48,575 nt of DNA from UBA1731 sp964567665. GTDB lineage: Bacteria; Verrucomicrobiota; Kiritimatiellia; RFP12; UBA1067. This document shows positions 1-8,569 of this stretch, piece by piece; the stretch's first letter is position 1, and every line of letters starts with the position of its first letter. The stretch covers positions 1-48,575 of the forward strand of contig CAZMNN010000018.1 in the NCBI GenBank assembly GCA_964567665.1. Reading direction: 5' to 3'. Made by a program: the position numbers and the translations under genes. The notes under the pieces are model-generated. The model was given only the letters and a program-made list of their open reading frames with translations. It ran no database searches and was not told the origin of the DNA.

Positions 1-217
1 GGATCGTGTATTGTTCTCTCTGTTCGGGTTGATCGAGGTGCATAGAATTCGTGACTTAGGCATGCGTTGCCGTGTCCTTCAGATTGGAAGTTGGCACTTT
101 GTATATCGAGTTCGTGGTGTTCTTAACGCATCGGAACAGAGGGCATGGTTTCCCCCTGTCTGAAACTGCGCCACGAGATATTACAACTTTCCTGCAATTG
201 CGTTGCCGCAACGCGAT

Positions 218-246
218 TTGACGGAGAAAAAAAAAACGTATATAAT
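218..246 (+). promoter_or_regulatory. sigma70-type promoter with A10 spacer tract
   Basis: A -35 box TTGACG (218-223) and a perfect -10 box TATAAT (241-246) are separated by exactly 17 bp. The spacer contains a run of ten A residues (227-236). A strong ribosome binding site AAGGAGG (262-268) and an ATG at 276 follow, so this promoter should drive the three-LamG gene. Change in the A-tract length would directly change the -35/-10 spacing. Positions 1-217 hold no gene or motif I can support. Confidence 0.8.
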
Positions 247-275
247 TGTGCAAGTCTTTTTAAGGAGGATTGCAT

Positions 276-2873
276 ATGTTCACTGCGTCAAGTCTGTGCA
301 TTATGCGGGCGATGCGTCATCGTATCGTCAAGCGGGTGGATTGCGTCATATTGAGCGCATCGTATTCAGCGAAGAGATGGAAATCCATGCTTGGTGAATG
401 TTGCGTCCGTTCCATCCTGCTTATTCCCCTTATCCTGTCGATGAACGCAACAGCCGCCACCGAACCGACGGCGCTCTATGTGATTTCGGGGAAGGAAGCC
501 GGAGAGGTAGTCATGTCCTGGCCGGCTGCCGGTGGAGAAGGGTTGCCGGTCGGAGCAACTGAGAACGCCCGCGACCCAAGCGGCGGCAATTCACGGCGTG
601 TGAGTGCGGATGCCCCCGGAAGATTCCTCTATGCCGGCGGTCAGCGTGTGGCATCAGGATATCAGTCGCTCGAACTTGTCAAATGCTTGAACCGCAAAAG
701 CACAGTCACTTGGACGAACCTTTGGGAACAGGCGTGGGCAAAATCCACTGAGAACGGCGGTGTGACGGTGGAGTTCTACATCAACGTCGCGCCGGGACTG
801 TCGATCAACGACGAAGCGCAGTTCTTAATTGGCGATGGCGCAAATGAGTCCACGGAGCCGAGACTGCATGTCTCATTTGTCGCAGACAGGGAGATACGGC
901 TGAAGAATATGAGCCAGGGAATAAAGAGTTCGCTCTTCGTCTCATACGAGCCAGATGATGAGATGTTGAACAATCGCTGGTGGCATATCGCCGTGCTTAT
1001 CTCGCGGAGCGAGGGAAAGGCGAAACTCTATGTGGATCGTCACTACGTTACGCAAGTCGATTGGGCAAACACTGCGTGTACGCCCGGACGGATAATCTCA
1101 TTCTCCTCCGGTACAGGCTCGCCGCAGGCGCGCATTGCCGCTTTTCGCGTGACACCAGACTTGCTGACGGCAGACGAGATGCTGATTGCGAGCGACTGGG
1201 ATAGCGCGGCCGCTGCGCCTGAAGGGACGCAAACGCTTGCCTTCTATTCGCTTTGCGAAGAGGTGTCCGGCGATTGCGCGGCGACGAATGATGTCAGCCC
1301 TGACAGTGATGCGGTATGGGATTATCGCCTTCAGGTACGCAAATGCGGCCCGTGCGCGACCGGACTTGAGCAGGCGGTCTTCACCAATGCCGCGCCAGGC
1401 CGATACATATACTCCGGACGCTGCGGCGCACTTGTTGCGGAACGGCCAAACTCGCTCTTCCTGGCCTCAATGACAATGAACACCGGGGCGCGGGCCGGTT
1501 GGGCACTTGACCTTTCTTCTGTTGCGCATGGGCTTCATGCGCTTGACTCCTGGACGTTGGAGTGGTTCTACAGGCTTGAGCGGCCAGTAAACAAAGGCGT
1601 CACGATGCAGATCGCGTCCCTTCAGGGTGACCAGTCATTTCTGATAGACATGGGGAGGGGCAATTCGGGCAACAACAACGATATTCGCGTATACGCATTG
1701 AACGTGACGAGCGGCGCCGCAGCGTCAAGGAGCCCTGAGTTGCGGAGTTATGTGGAACGTCCTGACAACCGCGACGACGGCGCCTCCCGCTGGCATCATG
1801 CCGCATTGACCTACAGCAGGGAGACTGGAGAACTTGAGACATGGATTGACTATGCGCGTCTGCAGCCGTCTGCGGAACAGGCGGCGATCGGTTTCGAGTT
1901 CGGTCACGTTGCGGGAATCCCTGATGACCTTGATGCGGTGCGGCTCTATATCGGAAACTCGAACATCTGCCTGACGGCAGAGGAAGCCACGGCGAAGACG
2001 ATGCGCGGATCCGTTTCGTGCATCCGTGTGTCGTCAGGCATCCTTGACGCTTCGGACTTCCTTGTTGCGACTGACGTGCCGCGGACGATTCCGGACGATC
2101 CGACGCTTTTCCACTGGCGGTTCGATGGTCCGGTAGGGCAGTCCGTCTCTAACGAGATTCCGTATTCGTATGTCGGCGAACTCTTCACGGGCTATCCGTT
2201 TCGCTACATGGAGGCGGAATATGGCACAAACGTCTACGCGGCAGATGTCAGGTCTCCAAAGATGTCGATTGCCGGGAATATGCTTGAGGGGAACACCGGT
2301 TCGCTCTACTGCCGCAACAGCGGGCGTACAGGCATCGGAACGCAGGCGCGACTGTACCAACTGGCAAAATATGATGCGCCGACCTACGGAAGCATCCTGC
2401 ATCCGGCGACATTCACGATGGAGGCATACGTGAAGTCTGAGGCTGGGGCGTCCGGCGAGATGAAGCTGATGGGTTCGGCGGTTGGAAACGGGAACGGCAC
2501 ACTGTCATGGCTGTGGGCCGTGACCTGCGATGGAGCGACAGGGGCGGTCAGGGTGAAGTTCAACGGCGGCAACCATGTTCTGCGGTCAGCTGGGTCTGAC
2601 GTGCTTGGGTCGCTTGCAGACCACCGTTGGCATCATGTCGCTCTTGCGTTCGACCGCAATTCGCGCTCGGCCAGATTCTATTTTGACCATAGGCTTTCTG
2701 CGGAGACGTCCGGTGACGACGCAATTCTCTTTGAGGATTCGCCGTACTCATATTTCATAGTCGGCAACAGTTTCAGCGGATGGATAGACGAGGTGCGTCT
2801 GTCGAACCGGATGCTTCTGCCTGGCGAGATGGTGAATCGTGTGCCGTTCGGCTTTACGATCGTGATCCGCTGA
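276..2873 (+). CDS. secreted protein with three LamG/concanavalin-like domains
   Basis: About 865 residues. Three LamG_3-type (concanavalin A-like) modules lie at roughly residues 160-300, 425-595 and 710-846. Each carries the family's buried-strand signature, for example NNRWWHIAVLI, ASRWHHAALTY and DHRWHHVALAF. No catalytic domain is visible, so a carbohydrate-binding or adhesive surface role is inferred. ATG 276 sits 7 nt after AAGGAGG (262-268); an in-frame TTG at 270 is too close to that site. A hydrophobic signal segment (SILLIPLILSMNATAA) lies about 40 residues in, so ATG 387 (MLGECCVRS) is an alternative start giving a normal signal peptide. The protein ends in VPFGFTIVIR, a tail resembling that of the surface protein at 20265-24071. 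It stands apart from the next gene by 39 bp and has its own promoter with an A10 tract. Confidence 0.75.
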   Translation: MFTASSLCIMRAMRHRIVKRVDCVILSASYSAKRWKSMLGECCVRSILLIPLILSMNATAATEPTALYVISGKEAGEVVMSWPAAGGEGLPVGATENARDPSGGNSRRVSADAPGRFLYAGGQRVASGYQSLELVKCLNRKSTVTWTNLWEQAWAKSTENGGVTVEFYINVAPGLSINDEAQFLIGDGANESTEPRLHVSFVADREIRLKNMSQGIKSSLFVSYEPDDEMLNNRWWHIAVLISRSEGKAKLYVDRHYVTQVDWANTACTPGRIISFSSGTGSPQARIAAFRVTPDLLTADEMLIASDWDSAAAAPEGTQTLAFYSLCEEVSGDCAATNDVSPDSDAVWDYRLQVRKCGPCATGLEQAVFTNAAPGRYIYSGRCGALVAERPNSLFLASMTMNTGARAGWALDLSSVAHGLHALDSWTLEWFYRLERPVNKGVTMQIASLQGDQSFLIDMGRGNSGNNNDIRVYALNVTSGAAASRSPELRSYVERPDNRDDGASRWHHAALTYSRETGELETWIDYARLQPSAEQAAIGFEFGHVAGIPDDLDAVRLYIGNSNICLTAEEATAKTMRGSVSCIRVSSGILDASDFLVATDVPRTIPDDPTLFHWRFDGPVGQSVSNEIPYSYVGELFTGYPFRYMEAEYGTNVYAADVRSPKMSIAGNMLEGNTGSLYCRNSGRTGIGTQARLYQLAKYDAPTYGSILHPATFTMEAYVKSEAGASGEMKLMGSAVGNGNGTLSWLWAVTCDGATGAVRVKFNGGNHVLRSAGSDVLGSLADHRWHHVALAFDRNSRSARFYFDHRLSAETSGDDAILFEDSPYSYFIVGNSFSGWIDEVRLSNRMLLPGEMVNRVPFGFTIVIR

Positions 2874-2912
2874 TCATTCTGTCATTGCCGCTTCAAGGAG
2901 ATAGGTGAAAAC

Positions 2913-5900
2913 ATGAAGCTTTTAATTGTGTGTGCGACCGTGGCTCTCATGGGAACGTCATTCGGCGAAGGCATTGCGCTGAAACTGCCGGCTCGTCTCT
3001 ATACGCCTGATACGATAGCGGGCCTTAAGGCACGGCCTGTACGCAATCCGCTCGGACTGTCGCTGTGGAACGTACGCGAAGATGCCGGGCTTGCGGCATT
3101 GAAGTCGCCCGCACTCGACGACCTTGTCCGCTTCATACCTCTCACGCCTCCGGGAGCGTTTTGGTCGGCGGAATACATCTGTCCGTTCTGCGGCAACCGC
3201 TGGCAGTATGGACGATGGAAATGCACGGATGTCCTGTCCGAGCCATTTTCGTATTCTACGCTCTGCTGTGGACTTCGCATTCACGAAGACGAAGCGGAGT
3301 GGCCGACCTCTGGGCGTTGGGCGACACGCAACGTTTTGCGCGTGCCTCATCTGGACGGACAGGAGAGGCCGTACACCTTCCTCGTGCCGGACTCTGACGT
3401 CGGAAAGCAGTTCACGACTGTTCCGAACAGGAAAGGGCGGGACTCCTGGTTCTGTCCCGCCATGGATGTCTGGAACCGCAGGATGACGTGTCTGCGTGAC
3501 GAGATCATCCCGTCCCTTGCGGCCGTAGTCCTGAAAAATCCTGACGAGGCTACGCGCACTGCGGCACGGCGTCTGCTGGTGCGGATATTCGACAGGCTCG
3601 CGGATGTGCTGCCGAGCGGAACGGTATGCCAGTCGTCCCGAAGCGACATTTCGTACGGCATAGCGAAGGACGTCACGAAGAGTCGATACCTTTCCGCATC
3701 CGAGTACCGTGCGACGCCGCGGCACAGGCGACCGCCATGGCAGGACGGATCGTACTGTACGCTTGGAATCTTCGGATCGTCGGCGCAAGGCGGGTGGCAG
3801 AACGGCACATTTGCGACGTTTGCGGTTCTGCTTGAGGCGTGGGATGTCGTGCGGGACAGCGCAGAGGCGCGTCCGTTCGTGGCAAAGATAGAGCGCGGCG
3901 TAGTGGACGAGATAGGTTTCTGCCTGTCGTGGAGCGTACCGCATGAGGGCAACACGGAGTATGTGTGGTACAACGCCGCCATGCGTGTGGCGATCGCCCT
4001 GCAGGACGAATGGTATGTGCTGTTCGCGATTGAGCGCATCCGCGAGAGCGCAGTGTCCGAGATATATTCCGACGGACTCATCACCGAGGGCGCCTTTCGT
4101 CCATATGCGGGGCTTGTCTGCAACAATTTCCGCTTTGTCGGAAACCTGCGCGATGCCGGCATCTGCGACTTCTACGAGGATCTGCCTTTCCTGAAGAACG
4201 TCGAGCGGCGCCTCAATGAGGCGTGCCGTACGCTTTGGGGTGGAAGCGTCTCGCCGGGCGACGACATGGCGCTGGGGTGGCTGCCATCCTTCGCAGCATG
4301 GGGCGGAAAGCCCTACGCCGCTCCGGACTACGGACGTTTTCGCGGAGAGAACTATCCTGAATGGGCATTGACGATGCTGCGGTGCGGTGCTGCGTCCAAC
4401 AGGTTCGAGATATGCATGGACAACGCCAAGCACATAGGACATGGCCATTCGGCGCGGCTCAACCTTGAGCTTTTCTACGAGGGAACTCCGCTCATGCCGG
4501 AGCTTGGCTATTGTCAGACCACGCTTGCCTACGATCGCGGCTTCGGACTTGAGCTGAAGGAACGCTATGCGCGGGAGCGTGGACTGGAGTTTTGCCGAAA
4601 GCCGCCGAACCATCCGAGCCATCCTGGGCAGTGGGGGCTGTGGTATACCTACGGCAACATGGACATAACCCATGTCGGCGCCACGATAGACTGGGACTTT
4701 TCGATGTGGGATCGAGACCATGCATCGTGGACGCCGCGTTTCGCGACGGCTGATTCACCTGAAAGCGTAGAGGGGTTCGTCCAGTTCGCCGAGGGCGCGT
4801 TTGAGTTCGGAAAACCGGCTTCCGCCACGCATCAGATGTTCAACCGACAGCTCGTTGCCGTCACCCTGCCGTCCGGCAAGGCGCTTGCGGTCGATTTCAT
4901 GCGTCTGTATGGAGGGCGGCGCCACCAGACATTCGCCCATGCATTCTCGCCAAAAGCGGGCGAACCGCTTGCGGCGGAGGGACTTGCGCGGGAGACGTCC
5001 ACATACGCGGACTACTCGCAGTACGCAATGGCGAACGGGTGTGATATGCAGACGAACAGAACATATTCCGCACGTGCCGTGTTCTATCCGTATCTGCGGA
5101 ATCTTGAGACGGCGTCGACGATGGCGGGCGACGTATGGCGCATGTCATTCAAGTGCAGACCTGACGCATATGCGCCGGTTACTGAGGAAGGGAAGGATTT
5201 CACGTCGGCATGGACGGCCAGTGCAGTGCCGCCCATTGATTTTGACATGTGGGGCATGAGCGCCGGTGGACAGGCGCAGACAGAGGTTCTTACGATGAAG
5301 GCGCCGTGCGTGACCCGGCAGATAGAGAAGGCAATGAGCGGGAAGCGTCCATACCAGAACTATCTCATACCGTTCGACGGAATGCTTGATATCGTATCTG
5401 AGATCCGCACGTCCGATTCAAACGGGTTGAAGAGCTGCTTTGCGCGTGTATATGCGCCGTACCGTGCAGAAGGGCAGTCAGGCGCTGTGAGGGCGGTGCG
5501 TTCGCTCGGCGAAGGTGCGGTAAGGATCGAGACGACCGACGGGCCGCTCTACGTTGCGACTGCGGCGGACGGATATGCGCGGCGCAAAACCGGCGGACTT
5601 ACGCTGAACGGGCGGATGGGGGCGGTGCTTCCGTCCATGAACATGATACGCCTTTATGACGGAGAGTCGATTGAACTTGAGGACGGAGGGAAGGTATGGA
5701 AGGCGAAAGTCGCGCCGACGCAGCGTCTTCGTCTGCGGGAGGTAATCGGCGACATCAGCGGCGCACCGCACGAACATGCTCTTGTGGTTGAAGGCGGTGA
5801 ATTGGCGACCGATGCGACATGGAAGGGACGATGGATTACGGTAGAGCATCCCGGCAGCCGCATCCGGAGCGATTCGTATGAAGTCGCTTCTGTGACGAAA

Positions 5901-6386
5901 ATCGGCGATGGTGTCTATCGCGTAGATCTTGCGAATGAACCGACATTTGCGACCTACCGAAGCCGTGTGAAGCGAATTGACAAACAAGGGGACGGAACCT
6001 GCGCCTATTGGGGCGAACGGTGGAACAACAAAGAGGCCGGAGCCGACGGTGCGATTGGCAGGATGCACTTTCTGCGGACTGGCTGGACGCCAATGTACGA
6101 GATGACGTCAGCCGATCCTGTGCGGAGGGGCGGCGGGTTCACATCTGGCCGGATTGTCGTGTCCGATCCGCCGCCGGCAGGGGCGGAGCCACAGGTCGGC
6201 GATGCATTCGTGCTGTCTCGCACAAAGGCAGGAGATGTCGTGGTATTCCCGTCATCGCTGTCCGCTCGCGGCATCGACAGCGGGGATGGCACGGTAGTGT
6301 TCGATGTCGTGGCGACTGCACCGTATGAGGTGTCTGTTGCAAACATTCCGTTCTGGAGGCGATGGTGGAAGCGCCTCGTGAAGTGA
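2913..6386 (+). CDS. secreted heparinase II/III-family protein (polysaccharide lyase-like)
   Basis: 1157 residues with a cleavable signal peptide (MKLLIVCATVALMGTSFG). The layout matches heparinase II/III-like lyases: an N-terminal alpha/alpha-toroid of about 450 residues, then the C-terminal beta-sandwich domain starting at the family motif HIGHGHSARLNLELF (H507, H510, H512). Such enzymes cleave uronic-acid polysaccharides (heparin or heparan, alginate, related polymers) by beta-elimination; the substrate here cannot be told. Residues 90-119 hold a cysteine cluster (C90-x2-C93, C104, C118-C119) that could bind zinc. The protein is considerably longer than the usual 600-800 residues, with about 350 extra C-terminal residues of beta-rich sequence. 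AAGGAG at 2895-2900 precedes the ATG by 12 nt. Probably co-transcribed with the LamG gene 39 bp upstream. Confidence 0.78.
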   Translation: MKLLIVCATVALMGTSFGEGIALKLPARLYTPDTIAGLKARPVRNPLGLSLWNVREDAGLAALKSPALDDLVRFIPLTPPGAFWSAEYICPFCGNRWQYGRWKCTDVLSEPFSYSTLCCGLRIHEDEAEWPTSGRWATRNVLRVPHLDGQERPYTFLVPDSDVGKQFTTVPNRKGRDSWFCPAMDVWNRRMTCLRDEIIPSLAAVVLKNPDEATRTAARRLLVRIFDRLADVLPSGTVCQSSRSDISYGIAKDVTKSRYLSASEYRATPRHRRPPWQDGSYCTLGIFGSSAQGGWQNGTFATFAVLLEAWDVVRDSAEARPFVAKIERGVVDEIGFCLSWSVPHEGNTEYVWYNAAMRVAIALQDEWYVLFAIERIRESAVSEIYSDGLITEGAFRPYAGLVCNNFRFVGNLRDAGICDFYEDLPFLKNVERRLNEACRTLWGGSVSPGDDMALGWLPSFAAWGGKPYAAPDYGRFRGENYPEWALTMLRCGAASNRFEICMDNAKHIGHGHSARLNLELFYEGTPLMPELGYCQTTLAYDRGFGLELKERYARERGLEFCRKPPNHPSHPGQWGLWYTYGNMDITHVGATIDWDFSMWDRDHASWTPRFATADSPESVEGFVQFAEGAFEFGKPASATHQMFNRQLVAVTLPSGKALAVDFMRLYGGRRHQTFAHAFSPKAGEPLAAEGLARETSTYADYSQYAMANGCDMQTNRTYSARAVFYPYLRNLETASTMAGDVWRMSFKCRPDAYAPVTEEGKDFTSAWTASAVPPIDFDMWGMSAGGQAQTEVLTMKAPCVTRQIEKAMSGKRPYQNYLIPFDGMLDIVSEIRTSDSNGLKSCFARVYAPYRAEGQSGAVRAVRSLGEGAVRIETTDGPLYVATAADGYARRKTGGLTLNGRMGAVLPSMNMIRLYDGESIELEDGGKVWKAKVAPTQRLRLREVIGDISGAPHEHALVVEGGELATDATWKGRWITVEHPGSRIRSDSYEVASVTKIGDGVYRVDLANEPTFATYRSRVKRIDKQGDGTCAYWGERWNNKEAGADGAIGRMHFLRTGWTPMYEMTSADPVRRGGGFTSGRIVVSDPPPAGAEPQVGDAFVLSRTKAGDVVVFPSSLSARGIDSGDGTVVFDVVATAPYEVSVANIPFWRRWWKRLVK

Positions 6387-6521
6387 GGTTGGCGACGGGA
6401 TGGCGGCGATGGGCAATATGTCCAATGCGGTAAAGTTATCCTGTCGCTGTTCGGATGTTGATTGTGGACATTGATTTCTTTTTGACAGATTTCACGAAAA
6501 ACCAAATAAGGAGACCAATCT
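6387..6521. other. intergenic region upstream of the GH10 gene
   Basis: 135 bp without a gene. It holds a possible -35 box TTGACA (6482-6487), but no convincing -10 box at the right distance, because the expected position overlaps the ribosome binding site AAGGAG (6508-6513). An imperfect inverted pair, TGTCCAAT (6419-6426) and ATTGTGGACA (6461-6470), is present and could be an operator, but it has a 2-nt mismatch bulge. No terminator was seen. Confidence 0.3.
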
Positions 6522-7961
6522 ATGTTGTCACGCAGAGACTTTCTTATGTCGTCTACGGCATTTGCGGGAATGGGGATGTTCTCTCCATCCCTGTGGGCGG
6601 CGATGAAATACGACAGAAACGCTGTCCTTGACCTCTTTCGTCTGAGGGCGGCGGATACGGATGCCCGCGTCAAGGCCGGCATCGAGGCGAACCGCAAAGG
6701 TTCCTGGCTCTTCTCGTTTGTCGGCAAGAACGGCGAGGCACTGGAAAACGTGCACGTGAGGTTGCGTCAGATGGCACACGACTTTCGCTATGGCGCAGAT
6801 CTCTTCATGCTGGACGAGATTGTAGACTCAAAGGTCAAGAACGAGGAATACAAGGCGCGTTTCGCGGAGGCGTTCAACCTCGCCACATGTCCGTTCTATT
6901 GGACGGGCCTCGAACCGGAGGAAGGCAAGGTGCGCTACGCGAAGGATTCGCCGCGCATCTATCGGCGCCCGACGCCAGACCTCTGCATCGAATGGTGCGA
7001 GCGGAACGGCATCGAGCCTAAGTCGCATATCCTGAACTATTCAAGCCAAACCCCGGAATGGGCTGTTGGCGACGTAGACAGGGAGAAGAGGCTTCTTGTG
7101 AAGCGTTTCCGCGAACTTTCGGAACGGTACGCCCATCGGGTCCGGATGTGGGAGGTGACGAACGAGACGCTGTGGGGGGCGAACTTTACAAGCAATACAA
7201 CCGGCAACCTCTACCATCAGGATGACCTGATCGAGTGGAGCTTCAAGACGGCGGAACGCTTCTTCCCGGCAAACAGGCTGATCATCAACGAAGCGCACTG
7301 CCGCATATGGAATGACGCATGGTTTCAGCGTAATCGCAGTCCATACTACATGCAGATTGAGCGAGCGCTTCTCAAGGGTGCGCGTATCGATGCGATTGGT
7401 CTGCAGTTCCATATGTTCCACGGCAATGCCGAGAAACGGGCACACATCGCAAATATGGCGAAGACCTACTATGACCCGCAGCGGCTGTTTGACGTCCTGG
7501 AGACCTACGCCTCGCTCGGCAAGCCGCTTCAGATCACCGAGATCACCATCCCGGCGTACTCCAACGACCCTGGTGACGAAGCGGTGCAGGCGGAAATCCT
7601 GCGTGAGCTCTACCGCATCTGGTTCTCCGTGCGCGGAATGGAGGCCATCATCTACTGGAATCTGCCCGACGGCTATGCTCACGCGGCAGAGCCGGGCGAT
7701 TTCACGCAGGGCGAAAACATCTACTACGGCGGCCTCTGCCGGTTCGACATGACCCCCAAGCCGGCATATCACGTGGTCAAGGATCTGTTCGAAAAGGAGT
7801 GGCGCACAAACGTGGATGCCGAAGCTGCCGGTCGCTATGTCTTTCGTGGCTTCTACGGCACGTACGATGCCGAGTTTACGTCCAAAGGGCAGACGATCCG
7901 CAGAAAGATCAAGCTTGGCCGCGAAACCCTTCCGAACATGACCATCACATTGCCGGTCTAA
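6522..7961 (+). CDS. Tat-exported GH10-type endo-beta-1,4-xylanase
   Basis: 479 residues. The N-terminus MLSRRDFLMSSTAFAG is a twin-arginine signal (SRRDFL), so the enzyme is probably exported folded. After a short beta domain (to about residue 100) comes a TIM barrel with GH10 features. The acid/base Glu is E215 in RMWEVTNETLWG and the nucleophile is E340 in PLQITEITIPAY; both catalytic positions are intact, as is the barrel strand AIGLQFHMFHG. GH10 enzymes hydrolyse beta-1,4-xylan backbones with retention. The divergent sequence leaves room for a related beta-glycanase. AAGGAG (6508-6513) lies 8 nt before the ATG. It complements the CE7 acetyl esterase at 40117-41442, which could remove acetyl groups from xylan. 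Confidence 0.82.
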   Translation: MLSRRDFLMSSTAFAGMGMFSPSLWAAMKYDRNAVLDLFRLRAADTDARVKAGIEANRKGSWLFSFVGKNGEALENVHVRLRQMAHDFRYGADLFMLDEIVDSKVKNEEYKARFAEAFNLATCPFYWTGLEPEEGKVRYAKDSPRIYRRPTPDLCIEWCERNGIEPKSHILNYSSQTPEWAVGDVDREKRLLVKRFRELSERYAHRVRMWEVTNETLWGANFTSNTTGNLYHQDDLIEWSFKTAERFFPANRLIINEAHCRIWNDAWFQRNRSPYYMQIERALLKGARIDAIGLQFHMFHGNAEKRAHIANMAKTYYDPQRLFDVLETYASLGKPLQITEITIPAYSNDPGDEAVQAEILRELYRIWFSVRGMEAIIYWNLPDGYAHAAEPGDFTQGENIYYGGLCRFDMTPKPAYHVVKDLFEKEWRTNVDAEAAGRYVFRGFYGTYDAEFTSKGQTIRRKIKLGRETLPNMTITLPV

Positions 7962-8025
7962 GGCTATCGTTTCGCATATTTGCGACTGCCGGATCAGTTA
8001 AGCCAAGCGTCCTCGGTTGGCCGTG

Positions 8026-8054
8026 TTGTGCGTATGGCGGTGATTTGGTAGAAT
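8026..8054 (+). promoter_or_regulatory. predicted promoter with extended -10
   Basis: TTGTGC (8026-8031), a 17-bp spacer, then TAGAAT (8049-8054) preceded by TGG, which forms an extended -10 (TGGTAGAAT). The implied start of transcription near 8061 lies downstream of the first in-frame ATG (8053). This favours ATG 8107 or 8146 as the start of the small secreted protein that follows. Confidence 0.55.
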
Positions 8055-8106
8055 GTCGCACATAAATAGGTTTCCTGCGGCAGCGGGTGTCAATGTGTTC
8101 AGTCAT

Positions 8107-8535
8107 ATGCGTAAACAAAGGATTACATCGCCCTTGGGCGGCTGGATGAGAGTGCGTCTTTTCCTGTTTTTGGCTGTTTTGGCCTTTCTGGCGCCGGTCG
8201 GGAAGGCCGGTGCGGACAGCGCCTTGGGCGGAGACGTCCACTACAGGCTCTACAAGACGACGAACATCTACAATTTCATACAGCTTGACACCGTCACCGG
8301 GAAGATGTGGCAGATTCAGTATGCCATCGACAATGGACACCGAGGTGCGATGGTAATCAACGGTGAAGACCTTGCAAAGGGCAAGAAAGCCACTGTCGGA
8401 AGGTTTGCCCTTGTTCCGACGGAGAACATCTGGACGTTCATCCTGATAGATCAGATTGACGGCGGCACCTGGCAGGTTCAGTGGTCGATTGAAGACGGCA
8501 AGAGATTCGTCATGCCGATAATGAAGGTGAAATGA
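8107..8535 (+). CDS. small secreted protein with a duplicated WQVQ-type motif
   Basis: About 142 residues from ATG 8107, or 129 from ATG 8146. Either start gives a signal peptide (MRVRLFLFLAVLAFLAPVG...). The mature part is two copies of a motif of about 40 residues: copy 1 has TNIYNFIQLD...GKMWQIQYAID and copy 2 has ENIWTFILID...GTWQVQWSIE. Similar short repeats occur in uncharacterised secreted proteins of gut bacteria; the function is unknown to me. An in-frame ATG at 8053 overlaps the predicted -10 box and is unlikely to be used. No convincing ribosome binding site precedes either remaining ATG. The stop codon is 34 bp before the DUF4091 gene, so the two may be co-transcribed. Confidence 0.6.
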   Translation: MRKQRITSPLGGWMRVRLFLFLAVLAFLAPVGKAGADSALGGDVHYRLYKTTNIYNFIQLDTVTGKMWQIQYAIDNGHRGAMVINGEDLAKGKKATVGRFALVPTENIWTFILIDQIDGGTWQVQWSIEDGKRFVMPIMKVK

Positions 8536-8569
8536 AGGTTATTTGATTGGAAAGAGAGGAAATGTTGCC

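Noticed and set aside
56..253. Possible small minus-strand gene at the window start
   Set aside because: 65 codons with no ribosome binding site and no recognisable domain, and it overlaps the plus-strand promoter.
2958..4721. A 587-codon minus-strand open frame in the heparinase-like gene
   Set aside because: Shadow of a coding strand with a signal peptide and family motifs.
8053..8106. Upstream start for the small repeat protein
   Set aside because: ATG 8053 overlaps the predicted -10 box, and the extension places the signal peptide too far inside.
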